Source: Bacillota bacterium (lineage in GTDB: Bacteria > Bacillota_A > Clostridia > Tissierellales > Peptoniphilaceae). Taken from it: a DNA stretch of 32,249 nt. The stretch spans positions 1 to 32,249 of the forward strand of contig JAEZZN010000005.1 in assembly GCA_023418535.1 (NCBI GenBank), read 5' to 3'. Shown piece by piece: positions 24,347 to 32,249 of this stretch (positions are counted from its first letter, which is position 1; every line of letters starts with the position of its first letter). A program made the translations under genes and the position numbers. The notes beneath the pieces were generated by a model that saw only the letters and a program-made list of their open reading frames with translations, was not told the DNA's origin and did not search any database.

Positions 24347-25246
24347 TTATTTAATCTTAGTAAAATACTTCACATCAGGATCTAAATCTTTAATTGTTTT
24401 TTTATTTATGACAACATCTTCAAAAGTTTTTATAAATACTGCCCCTATAATTATCATATTACAAATTGCTAAAAGCCAAACCAAGGTTACTAATATACTA
24501 CCAAGTGATCCATAAACAGATGGTTTCTTTGTTAGTACATCATTTGTATATCTATAAAAGAAAGTCATAAATGCTACACCTAAAGTCCCTACTATTGAAC
24601 CTAGAATAATAGATTTAAATTCAGGAGCTTTATATTTTTCAAAGCTAGGAGCAAATCTATAAAAGAAAGCAAGAACTAAAATAGTAAATATTAAAGGTAA
24701 AATTGTTGTGATTCCATTTACTAAGAAATCTCCAAATCCATTAATTAAATCAAAACGTTCAGCTATAGATTTGATGATTAGTAGAATTTTTTCGTTAAAT
24801 ACATTGAATAGTAGTATTGAAGCCAAAACAATCATAAATGCTATAGTATAGATTACTGAAAATATCTTTGTATAAAAAGGTATTTTTGAATTTGAATTTA
24901 CATCAAATATTTTGTTCAAAGCGGTAATTAATCCTTGAAAACCTCTAGAACCTAACCATAATGCAGATATAATGGACACTATTGATAATGAAGAAGAACT
25001 TCCTCCAAATAAACTATCAAATAGTGGATTCAAAATATTTTGGACATCTTTAGGTAAGTTTTCAGTTAGTTCATAAACGAATTCTACAAAATTTGGTACA
25101 ACAAATACAATCATATTTGATAAAAATGACACCAGTGGGATAAAAGCTAAAATAATATAAAATGCTAAATAAGCTGAAGCTACGTCAGATTCACTTTTCG
25201 TCATTTTAATTATGAAATATCTAATAAAATTTTCAATTTTTCTCAT
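24347..25246 (-). CDS. YihY/BrkB-family inner-membrane protein
   Basis: Polytopic membrane protein of the YihY (formerly annotated ribonuclease BN) family; the molecular function is not established and the RNase BN name is obsolete. About six helices are visible (about 25-48, 88-110, 128-150, 178-198, 210-232, 245-268). Typical family features are the N-terminal ASAYLAFYIILAFIPLVSFL block (about 23-42), SALWLGSRGFQGLITALNKIFD (about 89-110) and FYRFAPSFEKYKAPEF (about 191-206). The C-terminal LGSILVTLVWLLAICNMIIIGAVF span also matches. Length is 299 residues. It is monocistronic with a good promoter; no clear terminator lies directly after it. Confidence 0.92.
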   Translation of the reverse strand: MRKIENFIRYFIIKMTKSESDVASAYLAFYIILAFIPLVSFLSNMIVFVVPNFVEFVYELTENLPKDVQNILNPLFDSLFGGSSSSLSIVSIISALWLGSRGFQGLITALNKIFDVNSNSKIPFYTKIFSVIYTIAFMIVLASILLFNVFNEKILLIIKSIAERFDLINGFGDFLVNGITTILPLIFTILVLAFFYRFAPSFEKYKAPEFKSIILGSIVGTLGVAFMTFFYRYTNDVLTKKPSVYGSLGSILVTLVWLLAICNMIIIGAVFIKTFEDVVINKKTIKDLDPDVKYFTKIK

Positions 25247-25301
25247 TATTTTTCCTTATTTAAAATATTAATAATAACTAAAATTTAGCTATATATTTTT
25301 A

Positions 25302-25330
25302 ATTATAGAAAATAATTCAGTTTTAATCAA
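25302..25330 (-). promoter_or_regulatory. Promoter of the yihY-like gene
   Basis: On the minus strand TTGATT (plus-strand 25325-25330) and TATAAT (25302-25307) are exactly 17 bp apart. The leader is about 50 bases. Confidence 0.7.
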
Positions 25331-25344
25331 ATCATATACACATA

Positions 25345-25353
25345 TGCTATAAT
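25345..25353 (+). promoter_or_regulatory. Extended -10 promoter before the PBP-fold pseudoenzyme gene
   Basis: TGCTATAAT is an extended -10 box. No -35 box matches; its -35 position falls on the opposing yihY promoter. The predicted leader is about 9 bases, just covering the gagagg site. Confidence 0.5.
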
Positions 25354-25368
25354 ATATGAGAGGTAAAA

Positions 25369-26355
25369 ATGGATAGAGACAATAGAAGAAGACGTTCACA
25401 AAAAAGAAGAAGAGCTAGAAGAAAACGAAATGGATTACAATTAAATACAAAAATAATCATTTTATTTGCTACTATTATTTCAATAGTACTTATCTATATT
25501 TCAATTAATTTACTAAAATCTATATCTGCAAACAGAAATGATTCAAGAGATAATAAAATACAAGAAACAAAAAATGAAAATATAATTGAAACTTCTGTAG
25601 AAGATAGCATTGAAAATACGAATAAAAGTATTCAAAATATTATTGACAATAAATTAATGCCATCTCAAGTAATAAAGAAAAATATAGAAGAATTTATAGA
25701 TTTAAATAAAGTCCAAAAAGATAAAGTGAATGTAATATATGCATCAAAAGATGATGTATATATTAGAGATGAAAACATGAGAATCCCTATGAGAAATTAT
25801 AATATTTATATTATCTCTATGATTTTGGAAGATTTGAAAGAACAAGGTAAAATTGATTTAAATAAATCTGTAGATTTGAATGAGTTCTATGAAGAAAAGG
25901 TAGAAGATAAACCTCTAGGCTTATTAGTAAAAGAGATGATAATTAAGCCTGAAGAAGAAGGTGTATTGGCTTTGACTCAAGAAGTAAAAAATATAGTTAA
26001 TATGGAATGGAAAACTTATGCAAATGGAAGATTTTCCATAAATATTGATGATGAAAATACAATGCATATCAAAGATATATCAAAAATGCTTCAATTATTA
26101 ATAACTAAGGACAAAGCTGGATACAAATATAAAAATACACTTTCTTATATGAAAGATGCAACTAAAATAAGGTCAGATCTAAACAATGCAAGAGAGACTG
26201 AATTTATAGGGATAGAAGGTGCTGTAATATATGAATATAGCATTGAAAGTGGATATGTGTTGAAAGAAAAACCATATATTTATCTAATATATGCACAATA
26301 TTCTGATTTATCTGTTTTAGAAGAAATAAGAAACATAATTATAAATGCAAACTAA
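25369..26355 (+). CDS. Membrane-anchored penicillin-binding/beta-lactamase-fold protein lacking catalytic motifs
   Basis: The 328-residue protein has a very basic N terminus (residues 1-20, mostly Arg/Lys), one membrane span (about 27-52), an acidic linker and an extracellular domain (about 95-328). The domain layout resembles class A beta-lactamase-like serine hydrolases: RIPMRNYNIYIISMILEDL followed by GKIDLNKSV corresponds to the SxxK helix and the next helix, but Ser and Lys are replaced (about Arg142 and Asn146). The SDN region reads IIKPEEEG (about 191-198), and the KTG strand reads FIGIEGAVIYEY (about 279-290). All three active-site motifs are thus absent, suggesting a binding or regulatory role. 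It is followed by the amino-acid ABC genes 21 bases later. The fold call is my inference from pattern. Confidence 0.65.
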   Translation: MDRDNRRRRSQKRRRARRKRNGLQLNTKIIILFATIISIVLIYISINLLKSISANRNDSRDNKIQETKNENIIETSVEDSIENTNKSIQNIIDNKLMPSQVIKKNIEEFIDLNKVQKDKVNVIYASKDDVYIRDENMRIPMRNYNIYIISMILEDLKEQGKIDLNKSVDLNEFYEEKVEDKPLGLLVKEMIIKPEEEGVLALTQEVKNIVNMEWKTYANGRFSINIDDENTMHIKDISKMLQLLITKDKAGYKYKNTLSYMKDATKIRSDLNNARETEFIGIEGAVIYEYSIESGYVLKEKPYIYLIYAQYSDLSVLEEIRNIIINAN

Positions 26356-26376
26356 TTGATTATAGGAGGAGAAATT

Positions 26377-27924
26377 ATGAAGAAAAGAGTTAGTATTCTA
26401 TTACTAGCGTTAATACTTATTATTTCATTAATCCCTATTGAGAAGTCAAAAGCGGGTAATAATAGAAAAGTATTAAGAGTTGGGATGGAAGTTGCAAATG
26501 CACCATTCAACTGGTCGCAGACAAATAATTCAAATGGTGCAGTTCCAGTAGTAGGTACACAAGAATATGCAAATGGTTATGATGTTCAAATAGCAAAGAG
26601 AATTGCTGAAGAATTGGATATGGATTTAGAAATTGTCAAGATAGAATGGGATGGTTTATTACCGGCTGTTCAATCAGGTAAAATTGATGCGATTATTGCA
26701 GGGATGTCTCCTACGCCTGATAGAAAAAAAGTTTTAGACTTCACTATAAATTATTATGAAACGGATATTGTGTTAGTAACAAGAAGTGACTCTAAATATA
26801 AAGACTCTAAAGAACTTTCAGATTTTTCTGGGGCGAATGTCGTAGCTCAGCTAAACACAGTCCATGATACTTTAGTTGAACAAATTCCAGAAGTAAATCA
26901 TGTAACACCAATGGCTGATTTTGCAACTATGAGAGTAGCTTTGCAAACTGGGAAAGTTGATGCATATGTAGCAGAAAAGCCAGAAGCTATTTCGGCACAG
27001 ATAGCAAATGATGTTTTTAAAATGATTGAACTTGAAGATGGATTTAAAACAAATCCAGAAGATACACAGATAGCTATTGGATTAAATAAAGGTTCAGATT
27101 TGTTGGATCCAATTAATTCAGTACTTTCAAATATAAGTGTTGAGCAACAAAAAGAAATGATGAATAACGTAATAGAAATTCAATTAGGTATAAAAAACAC
27201 CACTGTTTGGGATATTTTTATAAATAATGCTCCGATGTTCTTAAGAGGGACAGTGTATACTATAATTATTTCACTTATAGGTACAATAGTAGGTCTTTTA
27301 ATCGGATTTATAATTGGTATGATTAAATCTGCTCAAAAAGTTAAAAATACTTTTATGAATCTATTGCTATCTCTTTTAAAAATTTTATCAAATATTTATG
27401 TTCAAGTTATAAGAGGAACTCCAATGATGGTACAGGCTGTACTATTCTATTATGGACTTCAACTATTCTTCGATATAGATATGGCACCAATGACAGCAGC
27501 GTTTATAATAGTATCTATAAATACTGGTGCATATATGGCAGAAATTGTTAGAGCAGGCATAAACTCTATTGATACTGGACAAGAAGAAGCGGCAAAAGCT
27601 TTGGGTATGAGTCATATTCAAATGATGAGATTTGTAATACTGCCACAAGTATTTAAAAACATCATTCCTAATATTGGTAATGAATTTATAGTAAATATAA
27701 AAGATACATCAGTACTGAATGTTATTTCAGTTAATGAATTATTCTTTACAACTAAGTCTATTGCAGGTGCGAACTTTAGATTTTTTGAAACATATTTCAT
27801 TACATCGGTAATTTATTTAACGCTAACATTAAGTATAACAACACTATTGCGATTACTAGAAAATAAATTAAGTGGAAGTGGTTCTTATGAAAAAGTGATT
27901 TTAAAGCACTCGTTAAATAGTTAG
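26377..27924 (+). CDS. Amino-acid ABC transporter, substrate-binding and permease domains fused
   Basis: Single-chain importer subunit of the polar amino-acid (GlnP-like) type. A signal segment (about 1-27) precedes a periplasmic-binding fold (about 30-270) with FNWSQ, the carboxylate-binding Arg in [18 protein letters not shown], and [13 protein letters not shown] near the hinge. The permease domain (about 272-515) has about five helices and the EAA loop [24 protein letters not shown] that contacts the ATPase. No lipobox is needed because the binding domain is tethered to the permease. The start at 26377 is chosen because aggagga lies 7-13 bases upstream. The ATPase gene follows after 8 bases. 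The exact amino acid is uncertain. Confidence 0.94.
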   Translation: MKKRVSILLLALILIISLIPIEKSKAGNNRKVLRVGMEVANAPFNWSQTNNSNGAVPVVGTQEYANGYDVQIAKRIAEELDMDLEIVKIEWDGLLPAVQSGKIDAIIAGMSPTPDRKKVLDFTINYYETDIVLVTRSDSKYKDSKELSDFSGANVVAQLNTVHDTLVEQIPEVNHVTPMADFATMRVALQTGKVDAYVAEKPEAISAQIANDVFKMIELEDGFKTNPEDTQIAIGLNKGSDLLDPINSVLSNISVEQQKEMMNNVIEIQLGIKNTTVWDIFINNAPMFLRGTVYTIIISLIGTIVGLLIGFIIGMIKSAQKVKNTFMNLLLSLLKILSNIYVQVIRGTPMMVQAVLFYYGLQLFFDIDMAPMTAAFIIVSINTGAYMAEIVRAGINSIDTGQEEAAKALGMSHIQMMRFVILPQVFKNIIPNIGNEFIVNIKDTSVLNVISVNELFFTTKSIAGANFRFFETYFITSVIYLTLTLSITTLLRLLENKLSGSGSYEKVILKHSLNS

Positions 27925-27932
27925 GAGCAACC

Positions 27933-28658
27933 ATGGGAGTTTTATTAGAAATTAAAAATTTAAAAAAATCATTTGGAAATAATGAAGTTTTAAAAGGCGT
28001 AAATTTTTCTGTTAATGAGGGAGAGGTAATTACAATAATTGGATCTTCAGGTTCTGGGAAATCAACACTTTTAAGATGTATAAATTTATTAGAAGAGCCA
28101 GATTCTGGTGAAATAATATTTGAAGGTAAAAATGTTTTAGACGTAAATATTGATCATAATAAATATAGAAAAGATTTAGGGATGGTATTTCAACAATTCA
28201 ATCTTTTCAATAATATGACAGCATTAAAAAATGCAACAATAGCTCAAGAAAAAGTTTTGAATAGACCTAAAGAATTAGCTGTTCAAAAAGCGCTTCACTA
28301 TTTAAAATTAGTAGGAATGGATGAATATCAGAATGCAATGCCATCTCAATTATCTGGTGGGCAAAAGCAAAGGGTAGCTATTGCTAGAGCTTTAGCAATG
28401 GAGCCGAAAGTGATGCTATTTGACGAGCCGACATCTGCGCTTGATCCAGAAATGGTTTCTGAAGTATTATCAACTATGAAACATTTGGCAGAGTTAGGAT
28501 TTACTATGATTGTTGTAACTCATGAAATGAGCTTTGCAAGACAAGTATCTGATAGAGTAATATTTATGAATAATGGTACAATACTTGAAGATTCATCACC
28601 TGAAAAGATATTTACAAATCCAGAACATAATAGAACTAGAGAATTTTTAAAAATATAA
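27933..28658 (+). CDS. Amino-acid ABC transporter ATP-binding protein, GlnQ-like
   Basis: ATPase that energises the preceding fused importer. Walker A is GSSGSGKST (about 33-41), the Q-loop is in [14 protein letters not shown] (about 87-100), the signature is [15 protein letters not shown] (about 139-153), Walker B is [14 protein letters not shown] (about 159-172), and the switch His is in [12 protein letters not shown]. The 241-residue length and the C-terminal [17 protein letters not shown] fit polar amino-acid importers exactly. It is the last gene of the operon; no clear terminator separates it from the downstream ileS promoter. Confidence 0.95.
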   Translation: MGVLLEIKNLKKSFGNNEVLKGVNFSVNEGEVITIIGSSGSGKSTLLRCINLLEEPDSGEIIFEGKNVLDVNIDHNKYRKDLGMVFQQFNLFNNMTALKNATIAQEKVLNRPKELAVQKALHYLKLVGMDEYQNAMPSQLSGGQKQRVAIARALAMEPKVMLFDEPTSALDPEMVSEVLSTMKHLAELGFTMIVVTHEMSFARQVSDRVIFMNNGTILEDSSPEKIFTNPEHNRTREFLKI

Positions 28659-28679
28659 TAATTGATTATTTATAAAATA

Positions 28680-28708
28680 TTGAAAATTTTTAATAATTAA
28701 TATATAAT
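28680..28708 (+). promoter_or_regulatory. Promoter of the ileS T-box transcript
   Basis: TTGAAA (28680-28685) and TATAAT (28703-28708) are 17 bp apart. The predicted start near 28715 lies just before the T-box leader. Confidence 0.75.
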
Positions 28709-28715
28709 TATTTTA

Positions 28716-28949
28716 AATGTGAAATTCGATGATTAAGACAGTAGCATATATGAATCGACAGAGAGGCTTTGGTTGGTGAAAAAAGCTCGTGAAATATGTG
28801 TGAAGATCACTTATGAGAAGATTTTCTGAAAATAGTAGGAAAATACGTGTATGCGCGTTAAGCATTTATGAGATCAAGTTTTGATGAATTTGGGTGGTAC
28901 CACGTTATTGACGTCCCTATATATACTTTTGTATATATAGGGATTTTTT
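28716..28949 (+). promoter_or_regulatory. Isoleucine T-box leader of ileS
   Basis: tRNA-sensing leader that allows transcription of ileS when uncharged tRNA-Ile accumulates. The stem I region has acagtagc, the gagagg bulge side and the ggttggtg distal loop. The specifier codon is ATC (Ile) at 28806-28808, within gtgaagATCac. The T-box sequence aatttgggtggtaccacg (28887-28904) provides TGGT to pair with the ACCA end of uncharged tRNA. A strong terminator hairpin follows: tccctatatatac (28914-28926) pairs with gtatatataggga (28931-28943), then a T run. The specifier codon and the downstream gene agree, which supports the assignment. Confidence 0.95.
28914..28949 (+). terminator. Regulated terminator of the ileS T-box
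   Basis: A 13-bp perfect stem with a tttt loop is followed by six T. It would form unless uncharged tRNA stabilises the antiterminator that includes the T-box sequence just upstream. Confidence 0.9.
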
Positions 28950-29014
28950 ATATTTATTTTGAATTAAATATATGTGTTACATCTAAATGGGAAATAAAAT
29001 ATATTGGAGGAGTT

Positions 29015-32000
29015 ATGAAATTTAAGGCATTAAACGATAAGTCGGTTAAAGAAAGAGAACAATCTATTTCCGAATATTGGAAAGAGATAAATCTTTTAAA
29101 ACTATCTACAGACACACGAAAAGATGGGGAAAGATATGTATTCTTTGATGGACCACCTACAGCAAATGCTAAACCAGGTATTCATCATGTAATTTCTCGT
29201 ACTTTAAAAGATATGACAGTTAGACACAAAACTATGCAAGGTTATTATGTAGAAAGAAAAGCTGGTTGGGATACACATGGACTTCCTGTAGAAATTGAAG
29301 CTGAAAAGAAATTGAAATTGAACAGCAAAAAAGAAATTGAAGAATATGGTATAGAAAAGTTTAACAAAGTATGTAGAGAGTCAGTATTTACATATAGTGA
29401 TATGTGGAAAGATATGTCAGATAGAATGGCATTTTTAGCTGATATGGATAATCCATATATAACACTTGATAATGATTATATTGAAACTGTGTGGCATCTT
29501 CTTGATGATTTCAATAAAAAAGGTCTTTTATATGAAGGAGCGAAGATTTTACCATATTGTCCAAGATGTGGTACAGGACTTGCTTCTCATGAAGTAGCTC
29601 TTGGATATAAAATGATTAAATCACAAACTGCTACTGTGAAATTTAAGAGAAAAGATGTCGATAATGAATATTTCTTAGCATGGACAACAACTCCATGGAC
29701 TTTACCTTCAAACGTAGCACTTACAGTTGGCCCAGATATTGATTATGTAAAAGTAAAACAAAATGAAGAATATTATTATCTTGCAAAAGCTTTAGCAAAC
29801 AAAGTTTTAGGCGATGATTTTACAATAGTAGAAGAAATGAAAGGTAAAGATTTAGAATATCTTGAATATGAACAATTATTACCATTTGTTGAAGTAAATA
29901 AAAAAGCCTTTTTTGTGACTCTTGCAGATTATGTATCTATTGAGGATGGTACAGGTATAGTTCATTCAGCTCCAGCATTTGGTGAAGATGACTATGAAGT
30001 AGGATTAAAATACAATTTACCACTTGTAAACCCAGTAAATGACGAAGGTAAATTTACAACAACACCTTGGGAAGGAAGATCAGTAATGGATGCTGATCTT
30101 GATATTATAATATATTTAGGTGAACAAGGAAAAGTATATAGTAAACAAAAAATGGAACATAATTATCCACATTGTTGGAGATGTGGTACTCCATTAATTT
30201 ATTATTCAAAACCATCATGGTATTTAGCGGCAACTAAAGTAAAAGATCAAATGATTGCAAACAATAATACTGTGAATTGGTATCCTTCTTATACAGGTCA
30301 AAAGAGATTTGGAAACTGGTTAGAAAACATAAAAGACTGGGCAATATCACGTTCAAGATATTGGGGAACACCACTACCTGTTTGGGTAAATGATAAAGGT
30401 GATTTTATGACAGTAGGCTCAAGACAAGAGCTTAAAGAAAAGGCTGTAGAAGATATCGATATTGAAACTTTAGATTTACACAGACCATTTGTGGATAATA
30501 TTCATCTTAGAGGTGAAGATGGCTCAATTTATACCAGAGTTCCAGATGTAATGGACGTTTGGTTTGATTCTGGTGCTATGCCATTTGCACAAAACCACTA
30601 TCCATTTGAAAATCAAGAAAAATTCAAAAATCTATTCCCGGCAGATTTTATTTCTGAAGGTATAGATCAAACAAGAGGATGGTTCTACACTTTGATGGCT
30701 ATATCTACAATGTATAAAGGTGTTGCACCATACAAAAATGTACTTTCAAATGATCTTGTTTTAGATAAAGAAGGTAAAAAAATGTCTAAATCAAAAGGAA
30801 ATACATTAGATCCATTTGAAATGTTTGATAAATATGGTGCAGATGCTGTAAGATTCTATTTAATATATGTTTCTCCAGCATGGATACCAACAAAATTCGA
30901 TGAAGATGGTGTTAGAGAAGTTGAAGCAAAATTATTTAGAACTTATAGAAATATCTATTCATTCTTCCAATTATATGCAGAAACAGATGGGATAGATCCT
31001 ACATCATTCTTTGTTGAATATGAAGATAGACAAGAAATCGATAGATGGTTAATTTCAAAATACAATTCATTGATTGACTACTACAACAAAGAAATGGCAA
31101 TGTTTGAATATACAAATGTTGCAAGAGCAATTTCTGAATTTTTAGTAGAAGATTTTTCAAACTGGTATATAAGAAGAAACAGAAGAAGATTTTGGCAATC
31201 AGAAATAAATGAAGATAAAAAATCAGTATACAATACAACTTATGAAGTATTACTTGGGGTTACAAAACTTTTAGCGCCAATTATACCATTTACAACAGAA
31301 GAAATGTATCACAATCTAACAGAAGGAGAATCTGTTCATTTAGAAATGCTTCCAGAACTTGATGAGTCTTTAATAGATGAAAAATTAGAAGAAAAAATGG
31401 ACTTAGTTAGAAAGATTGTTACTCTTGGTAGATCATCAAGAGAAGATGCAGGTATAAAAGTAAGACAACCATTATCCGAAATACTTCTAGATAAATCACA
31501 TGAAACTTTATTACAAGATGTATTATCATTAATAAAAGATGAGTTAAATGTTAAAGAAGTTGTATTTAGTGATGATTTATCAAAATATATGAACTTTGAA
31601 TTAAAACCAAATTTCAAAGTAGCTGGTTCAATTTTAGGAAAAAATATTGGAGCTTTAGCAAAAGAACTAAAATCATTAGATTCTAAGGATTTATTGGACA
31701 GATTAGAAGAAGGTCCAGTATTTATGAAATTAAATGGTGAAGATGTAGAAATCAAGAAAGAGTACATCGAAGTTCGTATATCAAGTAAAGAAGGTTTTGA
31801 TATAACCATGGATAAAAATATCTTTGTAATTCTTGATACAGAATTAACTCCAGAGCTTCGTGATGAAGGATATATGAGAGAGTTAGTATCAAAAGTTCAA
31901 CAACAAAGAAAACAAAATGGATATGAAGTAACAGATGAAATAGAAATCTCAGTAGATACTGATGATGAAACATTCAAATCATTTGAGAACTTCAAAGATG

Positions 32001-32107
32001 AAATTATGGAAGAAACACTTGCTACAAAACTTATTAGAGAAAAATTAGAAGTTGATGAACAAGAATTAAATGACAGAAAAGTAAAATTTGTTTTGAAAAG
32101 AGTTTAG
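29015..32107 (+). CDS. ileS: Isoleucyl-tRNA synthetase, type 2 (IleRS2-like) with GIHH signature
   Basis: Cytosolic class I synthetase that charges tRNA-Ile. The first signature region reads FFDGPPTANAKPGIHHV; the usual HIGH is GIHH at residues 55-58. The second signature, KMSKS, is at 589-593 in GKKMSKSKGN. CPRC (Cys182, Cys185) and CWRC (Cys387, Cys390) are internal cysteine pairs. The editing domain includes LAWTTTPWTLPSNVAL. At 1030 residues, with a long C terminus that lacks the terminal zinc cysteines of ordinary bacterial IleRS, it fits the eukaryote-like type 2 class. The start at 29015 is chosen because ttggagg lies just upstream; the longer open frame runs back into the T-box. Known type 2 enzymes are less sensitive to mupirocin. 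Confidence 0.95.
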   Translation: MKFKALNDKSVKEREQSISEYWKEINLLKLSTDTRKDGERYVFFDGPPTANAKPGIHHVISRTLKDMTVRHKTMQGYYVERKAGWDTHGLPVEIEAEKKLKLNSKKEIEEYGIEKFNKVCRESVFTYSDMWKDMSDRMAFLADMDNPYITLDNDYIETVWHLLDDFNKKGLLYEGAKILPYCPRCGTGLASHEVALGYKMIKSQTATVKFKRKDVDNEYFLAWTTTPWTLPSNVALTVGPDIDYVKVKQNEEYYYLAKALANKVLGDDFTIVEEMKGKDLEYLEYEQLLPFVEVNKKAFFVTLADYVSIEDGTGIVHSAPAFGEDDYEVGLKYNLPLVNPVNDEGKFTTTPWEGRSVMDADLDIIIYLGEQGKVYSKQKMEHNYPHCWRCGTPLIYYSKPSWYLAATKVKDQMIANNNTVNWYPSYTGQKRFGNWLENIKDWAISRSRYWGTPLPVWVNDKGDFMTVGSRQELKEKAVEDIDIETLDLHRPFVDNIHLRGEDGSIYTRVPDVMDVWFDSGAMPFAQNHYPFENQEKFKNLFPADFISEGIDQTRGWFYTLMAISTMYKGVAPYKNVLSNDLVLDKEGKKMSKSKGNTLDPFEMFDKYGADAVRFYLIYVSPAWIPTKFDEDGVREVEAKLFRTYRNIYSFFQLYAETDGIDPTSFFVEYEDRQEIDRWLISKYNSLIDYYNKEMAMFEYTNVARAISEFLVEDFSNWYIRRNRRRFWQSEINEDKKSVYNTTYEVLLGVTKLLAPIIPFTTEEMYHNLTEGESVHLEMLPELDESLIDEKLEEKMDLVRKIVTLGRSSREDAGIKVRQPLSEILLDKSHETLLQDVLSLIKDELNVKEVVFSDDLSKYMNFELKPNFKVAGSILGKNIGALAKELKSLDSKDLLDRLEEGPVFMKLNGEDVEIKKEYIEVRISSKEGFDITMDKNIFVILDTELTPELRDEGYMRELVSKVQQQRKQNGYEVTDEIEISVDTDDETFKSFENFKDEIMEETLATKLIREKLEVDEQELNDRKVKFVLKRV

Positions 32108-32122
32108 TAGAGGGTTTTAATT

Positions 32123-32172
32123 AAAAGGTGGTGTGTCAGAATGACTAAATTTCTGATACACTACCTTTTTTT
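32123..32172 (+). terminator. Hairpin terminator after ileS (family copy 3)
   Basis: The stem 32123-32141 pairs with 32151-32169 (19 bp, two G-T pairs) around a 9-base loop, followed by an eight-T run. It belongs to the same hairpin family as 862-898 and 23882-23929. The remaining bases to the window end (32173-32249) are T-rich and show no gene. Confidence 0.9.
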
Positions 32173-32249
32173 TCTGATTCTTTGATGTTTACTTAATCAT
32201 AAACTTTTGGTTTTAATAGAAATTTTTAGTTTTTTTTAGTTTTTGGCAA

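Noticed and set aside
28659..28680. Possible terminator after the amino-acid ABC operon
   Set aside because: Only weak A/T pairing (taataattgatta) with no stable stem or proper T run; read-through to the ileS leader cannot be excluded.
28868..29014. Upstream extension of the ileS reading frame by 49 codons
   Set aside because: It lies within the T-box and its terminator; the strong ribosome site just before 29015 and the family N terminus fix the start there.
1..32249. CRISPR array, tRNA, rRNA, insertion sequence, prophage or toxin-antitoxin genes
   Set aside because: I looked on both strands for regularly spaced direct repeats, tRNA TTCRA-type segments, transposase or integrase motifs and small paired genes and found none.

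Overview
The window is about 32 kb of very AT-rich chromosome carrying housekeeping genes of a low-GC Gram-positive anaerobe. The evidence is a CarD regulator next to a YacL-type PIN/TRAM protein, an isoleucine T-box leader, a TPP riboswitch in front of thiT, DacF/MurA peptidoglycan genes, a ComF-type phosphoribosyltransferase, RecD2, and A-rich Shine-Dalgarno sites of the aggagg type. Gene content and base composition fit the Tissierellia/Clostridia (a Peptoniphilus-, Anaerococcus-, Helcococcus- or Parvimonas-like organism), but the genus cannot be fixed from the sequence. I see no rRNA, tRNA, CRISPR array, insertion sequence, prophage or integrase.

Layout. 1-900: a cyclophilin lipoprotein. 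915-1594 (minus): thiamine transporter thiT under a TPP riboswitch. 1720-4557: carD, PIN/TRAM and DUF1002 genes behind a strong promoter. 4586-5318: ribosomal protein L25/Ctc. 5339-10090: a tight five-gene operon of THUMP methyltransferase, SpoIIE-type phosphatase, pgi, pgpA-like and viroplasmin-RNase H genes. 10094-11256 (minus): a permuted NlpC/P60-like protein and mscL with a zinc ribbon. 11334-13435: dacF and a Cof-type HAD phosphatase. 13442-14311 (minus): a PAP2 lipid phosphatase. 14317-21610: a long operon of TPR, map, membrane protein, HAD-IB, murA, recD2 and comF genes. 21619-23930: a NatAB-type ABC exporter behind a palindrome. 23931-24346: a T-rich stretch with no gene. 24347-25330 (minus): a YihY membrane protein. 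25345-28658: a penicillin-binding-fold pseudoenzyme followed by an amino-acid ABC importer. 28680-32170: a T-box-controlled isoleucyl-tRNA synthetase.

How the genes work together. Several units concern the envelope: DacF trims peptidoglycan, MurA starts its synthesis, PgpA and PAP2 act on phospholipid phosphates, MscL vents turgor, and the cyclophilin probably folds exported proteins. Others serve translation (L25, THUMP methyltransferase, Map, IleRS) or nucleic-acid upkeep (RecD2, RNase H). Two riboregulators match supply to demand: TPP for thiamine uptake and uncharged tRNA-Ile for IleRS.

No clearly novel multi-gene system is visible. The most notable signals are: (1) an IleRS whose class I signature reads GIHH instead of HIGH; (2) a secreted penicillin-binding-fold protein that has lost all three catalytic motifs; (3) a membrane protein whose tail carries five evenly spaced acidic-Thr motifs; (4) three copies of one terminator hairpin family, two of them leading into unusual T-rich spacers; and (5) palindromes sitting on promoters.
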